DNA of 64,000 nt from Roseivirga spongicola (GTDB lineage Bacteria > Bacteroidota > Bacteroidia > Cytophagales > Cyclobacteriaceae). The DNA lies in assembly GCF_001592965.1 (NCBI RefSeq), contig NZ_LRPC01000028.1:1220121-1284120 (forward strand), in the 5' to 3' direction. This document shows, one piece after another, positions 61,882 through 64,000 of the stretch. Each line of letters begins with the position of its first letter. The first letter of the stretch is position 1. The position numbers were made by a program, and so were the translations under genes. The notes under the pieces are model-generated. The model did no database searches, was not told the DNA's origin, and saw only the letters and a program-made list of their open reading frames with translations.

Positions 61882-62852
61882 CGAGTGGCTTCAGAAGTAG
61901 GCATAATTACAACTGGACCTTCATAAATTCCACCATTATCTCCTATGTCTTCTACCCTCACGGCAATCACATTTTTGCCAGGCTTCAGTAGGCCATTGGG
62001 AATATTGTACACTCTTAACTCAGAAAAACTTCTGGAAGACCCCAGCCATTTGCCATCGTTGGTTTCTCCAATTTTGACTCCGTTGATATAGATTTCATCG
62101 AAGTCATCAATTTTACCGCCTATAAGTGTCATGTCGGTAGTCGAGGTTCCTGGCTGTAATGTGAAAGTCTTTCTATACCATGCGAAATCATTAAGGTCAA
62201 AAATGCCGATCGTTTTCCAGTTAGAGGGCACCATAACTTTTTGCCAATTGCCATCGTCATAGGCTACTTTAGCAAAATCTGGGTCGTCATCTATCTTAAT
62301 TTTCCAAACGCCTTGCAAAAACACCTGCTCTTTGGCTGAATAATCATCTAAATATAGAATACCTACTGAACCACTGTAAATTCCTCCTTCTCCCCCTTGA
62401 TCATAAACGCGGACTGCTATTTGGTTATCACCATTGTAATTCAGCACCTCTGGTGGAATCATGTAAACTCTTTCAGCATTCCACGCAGTGTAATAAAACG
62501 GCTCAAAACCACCAGAAAAGCCAATTTTTACGCCATTGATAAAGACTTCATCAACATCGTCTATATAACCCAAAGAAATCAGGTGATATCTATCTTTGTT
62601 GAGCCCCTTACCGCTGAACTTAGTTCTGTACCAAGCAAATCCATCGTAACCATTAAAGCCTTCGCGCTCCCAGCGTTCTGGTACGTATATTTCTTCCCAA
62701 TCTGAATCGTCATAATTAGTTTTTGACCACTCAGGTCTATCTCCGATAGAGAATTTCCAGTGTCCTCTCAGGTTCATTAACCTTCTGGTGTCCTGACCAA
62801 GGACTACAGCCTGAATGGCTAGGAGTATAATGGCTATTAAATATTTTTTCAT
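61851..62852 (-). CDS. Secreted protein with two galactose-binding-like (GH2 N-terminal type) modules
   Basis: A 333-residue secreted protein (signal MKKYLIAIILLAIQAVVLG) built from two homologous jelly-roll modules (about 22-165 and 172-325). Module 1 begins LRGHWKFSIGDRPEWSKTNY and has GFAWYRTKFSGKG, DEVFINGVKIG and NQIAVRVYDQGGEGGIY; module 2 begins LQGVWKIKIDDDPDFAKVAY and has DFAWYRKTFTL, DEIYINGVKIG and NVIAVRVEDIGDNGGIY. These are sugar-binding-like domains of beta-galactosidase/sialate-esterase type enzymes, but no catalytic domain is present. A carbohydrate-binding role is inferred. Confidence 0.78.
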   Translation of the reverse strand: MKKYLIAIILLAIQAVVLGQDTRRLMNLRGHWKFSIGDRPEWSKTNYDDSDWEEIYVPERWEREGFNGYDGFAWYRTKFSGKGLNKDRYHLISLGYIDDVDEVFINGVKIGFSGGFEPFYYTAWNAERVYMIPPEVLNYNGDNQIAVRVYDQGGEGGIYSGSVGILYLDDYSAKEQVFLQGVWKIKIDDDPDFAKVAYDDGNWQKVMVPSNWKTIGIFDLNDFAWYRKTFTLQPGTSTTDMTLIGGKIDDFDEIYINGVKIGETNDGKWLGSSRSFSELRVYNIPNGLLKPGKNVIAVRVEDIGDNGGIYEGPVVIMPTSEATRYARKYSWWR

Positions 62853-63084
62853 TGTCGCGTTTCTAGTAACACCGACTGCCTTAATGGCAGCCGGAGTATT
62901 GTAGTTTTAGTTTTAGTAACGTTTGAGCTATTTGACCTTTGAGCTTATGTTACAATTTTACGGCCTATTTCGAGGCGCGGTGTCATTGCTGCGTAAACGA
63001 ATGTCATAACTTGTCACAGGTTAGATTCTAGGTACGAGACACTAGATATCAGACGTCAGATTTCAGAATTTTCTTCGGTCTTCC

Positions 63085-63285
63085 TACCCTTAATCCCTAA
63101 AGGGACAGTACTTTTCAGTTCATTAGCTAGGTCATATTAAACATTACTTCCAGCTTCAAGCTCCCCGCTACTGGCTTCAAGCTGATTACCCTTGATCCCT
63201 AAAGAGACAGCACTTCTCCAGTTCATTAGCTAGGTCATATTAAACATTACTTCCAGCTTCAAGCTCCCCGCTACTAGCTTCAAGC
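63085..63285. repeat. Imperfect tandem duplication, two ~98-bp copies (period 102 bp)
   Basis: Copy 1 (63085-63182) and copy 2 (63187-63285) share TACCCTT(A/G)ATCCCTAAAG, TTCATTAGCTAGGTCATATT and AAACATTACTTCCAGCTTCA, with a few substitutions and one indel. Within each copy AGCTTCAAGC and GGCTTCAAGC repeat. It fills half of the 427-bp gap 62853-63279; the rest shows nothing clear. The last 6 bp overlap the 3' end of the response-regulator gene (stop codon at 63280-63282). Confidence 0.85.
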
Positions 63286-63969
63286 CTTAAGCAACTTATA
63301 GCCCACTCCGTGCACTGTCAATATATGCCTCGGCTCATTGGGGTTTTCCTCAATTCTTTGCCTCAATCTGAGTATGAAATTATCTACCGTTCGGGTTGTA
63401 GGCTGACTTTCATAACCCCAAACCTTGTTCAGTAAGTCATAACGACTCACCACCTCATTGGTATGCTCTGCGAGATAGTGCAAAATCTCATATTCTTTAT
63501 GTGACATACGTACTTCACCTTCAGCTGTTCTTGCTGTAAACTGGCTAAAATCTACCGTGAGCCCACCAATGGTTACTTCACCTTTTAAACCAGTATCGGC
63601 ATCAGTTTGCGTTCTTCGTAATATTGCTTTTACCCTGGCAATTAATTCTCTTAAGCTGAAAGGCTTAGTGAGGTAATCATCGGCACCAAGTTCCAAGCCT
63701 AACACTTTATCTATTTCTTCACTCTTTGCAGTAAGGAAAATAATTGGCGTGGTAATGCCAGCCTTACGCATAGCCTTACAAACATCGAACCCTGACATTT
63801 TGGGCATCATAACATCTAGAATAATTAGGTCGAAGGTTGAAGCCGTAGCTTTCTTTAAACCTTCGGCTCCATCAATAGCCAACTCAACCTGATAAGATTC
63901 AAACTCTAGGTTATCCTTGAGTCCGAGCCTCATGGAGGGTTCATCTTCAACAATTAAAATTTTTGCCAT
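63280..63969 (-). CDS. OmpR/PhoB-family response regulator
   Basis: A 229-residue two-component response regulator. The receiver domain has the acidic pair E8-D9, phosphoacceptor D52 (IILDVMMPKMSG), T80 (FLTAKS) and K102 (YLTKPFSLREL). A short linker leads to a winged-helix DNA-binding domain (about 130-229; MSHKEYEILHYLAEHTNEVV, LLNKVWGYES, TVDNFILRLRQRIEENPNEP, TVHGVGYKLL). Its sensor kinase gene is not visible; it may lie beyond the window edge, upstream on this strand. Confidence 0.95.
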   Translation of the reverse strand: MAKILIVEDEPSMRLGLKDNLEFESYQVELAIDGAEGLKKATASTFDLIILDVMMPKMSGFDVCKAMRKAGITTPIIFLTAKSEEIDKVLGLELGADDYLTKPFSLRELIARVKAILRRTQTDADTGLKGEVTIGGLTVDFSQFTARTAEGEVRMSHKEYEILHYLAEHTNEVVSRYDLLNKVWGYESQPTTRTVDNFILRLRQRIEENPNEPRHILTVHGVGYKLLKA

Positions 63970-63979
63970 AGGTTATATT

Positions 63980-64000
63980 AATGTTCAATGTTCAATGTTC
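63980..64000. repeat. AATGTTC heptamer repeat at the window edge
   Basis: Three perfect head-to-tail copies of AATGTTC run to the last base, 10 bp upstream of the response-regulator start. The array probably continues beyond the window. Confidence 0.7.

Noticed and set aside
63085..63285. Possible CRISPR array
   Set aside because: There are only two units of ~98 bp with no distinct spacers, so this is a simple tandem duplication.

Overview
The window looks like chromosomal DNA of a marine Bacteroidota bacterium, most likely of the order Cytophagales (Roseivirga or Fulvivirga-like; this placement is an inference). The evidence is: A+T-rich DNA with high coding density; almost no Shine-Dalgarno sequences; promoter-like TAnnTTTG boxes; families typical of the phylum (DUF3078, a Porin_10-type porin, a carboxypeptidase-regulatory-like domain protein, MacB/FtsX permease pairs, the long form of IspG, a VLRF1-type release factor); and a complete-looking Gram-negative envelope (LpxK, beta-barrels). 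I found no rRNA, tRNA, CRISPR array, insertion sequence or prophage.

Layout. 1-7.6 kb (minus strand): PspC-domain protein (cut by the window edge), an endonuclease/exonuclease/phosphatase-fold protein, two related MacB/FtsX permeases and a D-serine dehydratase/D-threonine aldolase-family enzyme. 7.7-9.5 kb (plus): a tight five-gene unit (SPFH protein, DUF4177-like peptide, ribbon-helix-helix protein, zinc-ribbon protein, SdpI-like membrane protein), which is the best candidate here for a poorly described system. 9.5-15 kb: GT39-type glycosyltransferase, GtrA flippase, 1-Cys peroxiredoxin, small membrane and outer-membrane proteins. 15.4-18.2 kb: leuS. 18.4-22.8 kb: a secreted degenerate Nudix protein, then an oxidative/electrophile stress island (OhrR, Ohr, nitroreductase; Tat-exported HAD dehalogenase; AhpD-like protein with a TetR regulator). 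22.8-33.3 kb: glutaminase, YdeI-like protein, MiaE, DUF3078, porin and lpxK, Nif3-like protein, zinc-ribbon coiled coil, TPR protein, phosphoglycerate-mutase-like phosphatase.

33.3-45.2 kb holds menaquinone biosynthesis: a hotdog thioesterase, menF, menD and menE in one stretch, with menB about 5.5 kb further on; menC and menA are not in the window. Between them lie an XRE-S24 regulator that looks self-cleaving, and a 1099-residue secreted sortilin/BNR protein. 45.4-64 kb: cardiolipin synthase, Rieske oxygenase, YjbR, long-form ispG, SDR, VLRF1 peptidyl-tRNA hydrolase candidate, two tandem class A penicillin-binding proteins, saccharopine dehydrogenase-like enzyme, cytidine deaminase, a serine hydrolase, a secreted two-module sugar-binding-like protein and an OmpR-type response regulator.

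Intergenic DNA carries several repeat families: ~140-bp elements with GGCTGTCTCA terminal inverted repeats, GTCATTCC-type REP-like hairpins, a cloverleaf-like element upstream of leuS, a ~100-bp tandem duplication near the right end, and short heptamer repeats. Eight convergent gene pairs overlap at their 3' ends. Many translation starts were moved downstream of the longest open frame because the extension is upstream of a recognisable signal peptide or family N terminus, or lies across a promoter box; several starts are TTG.
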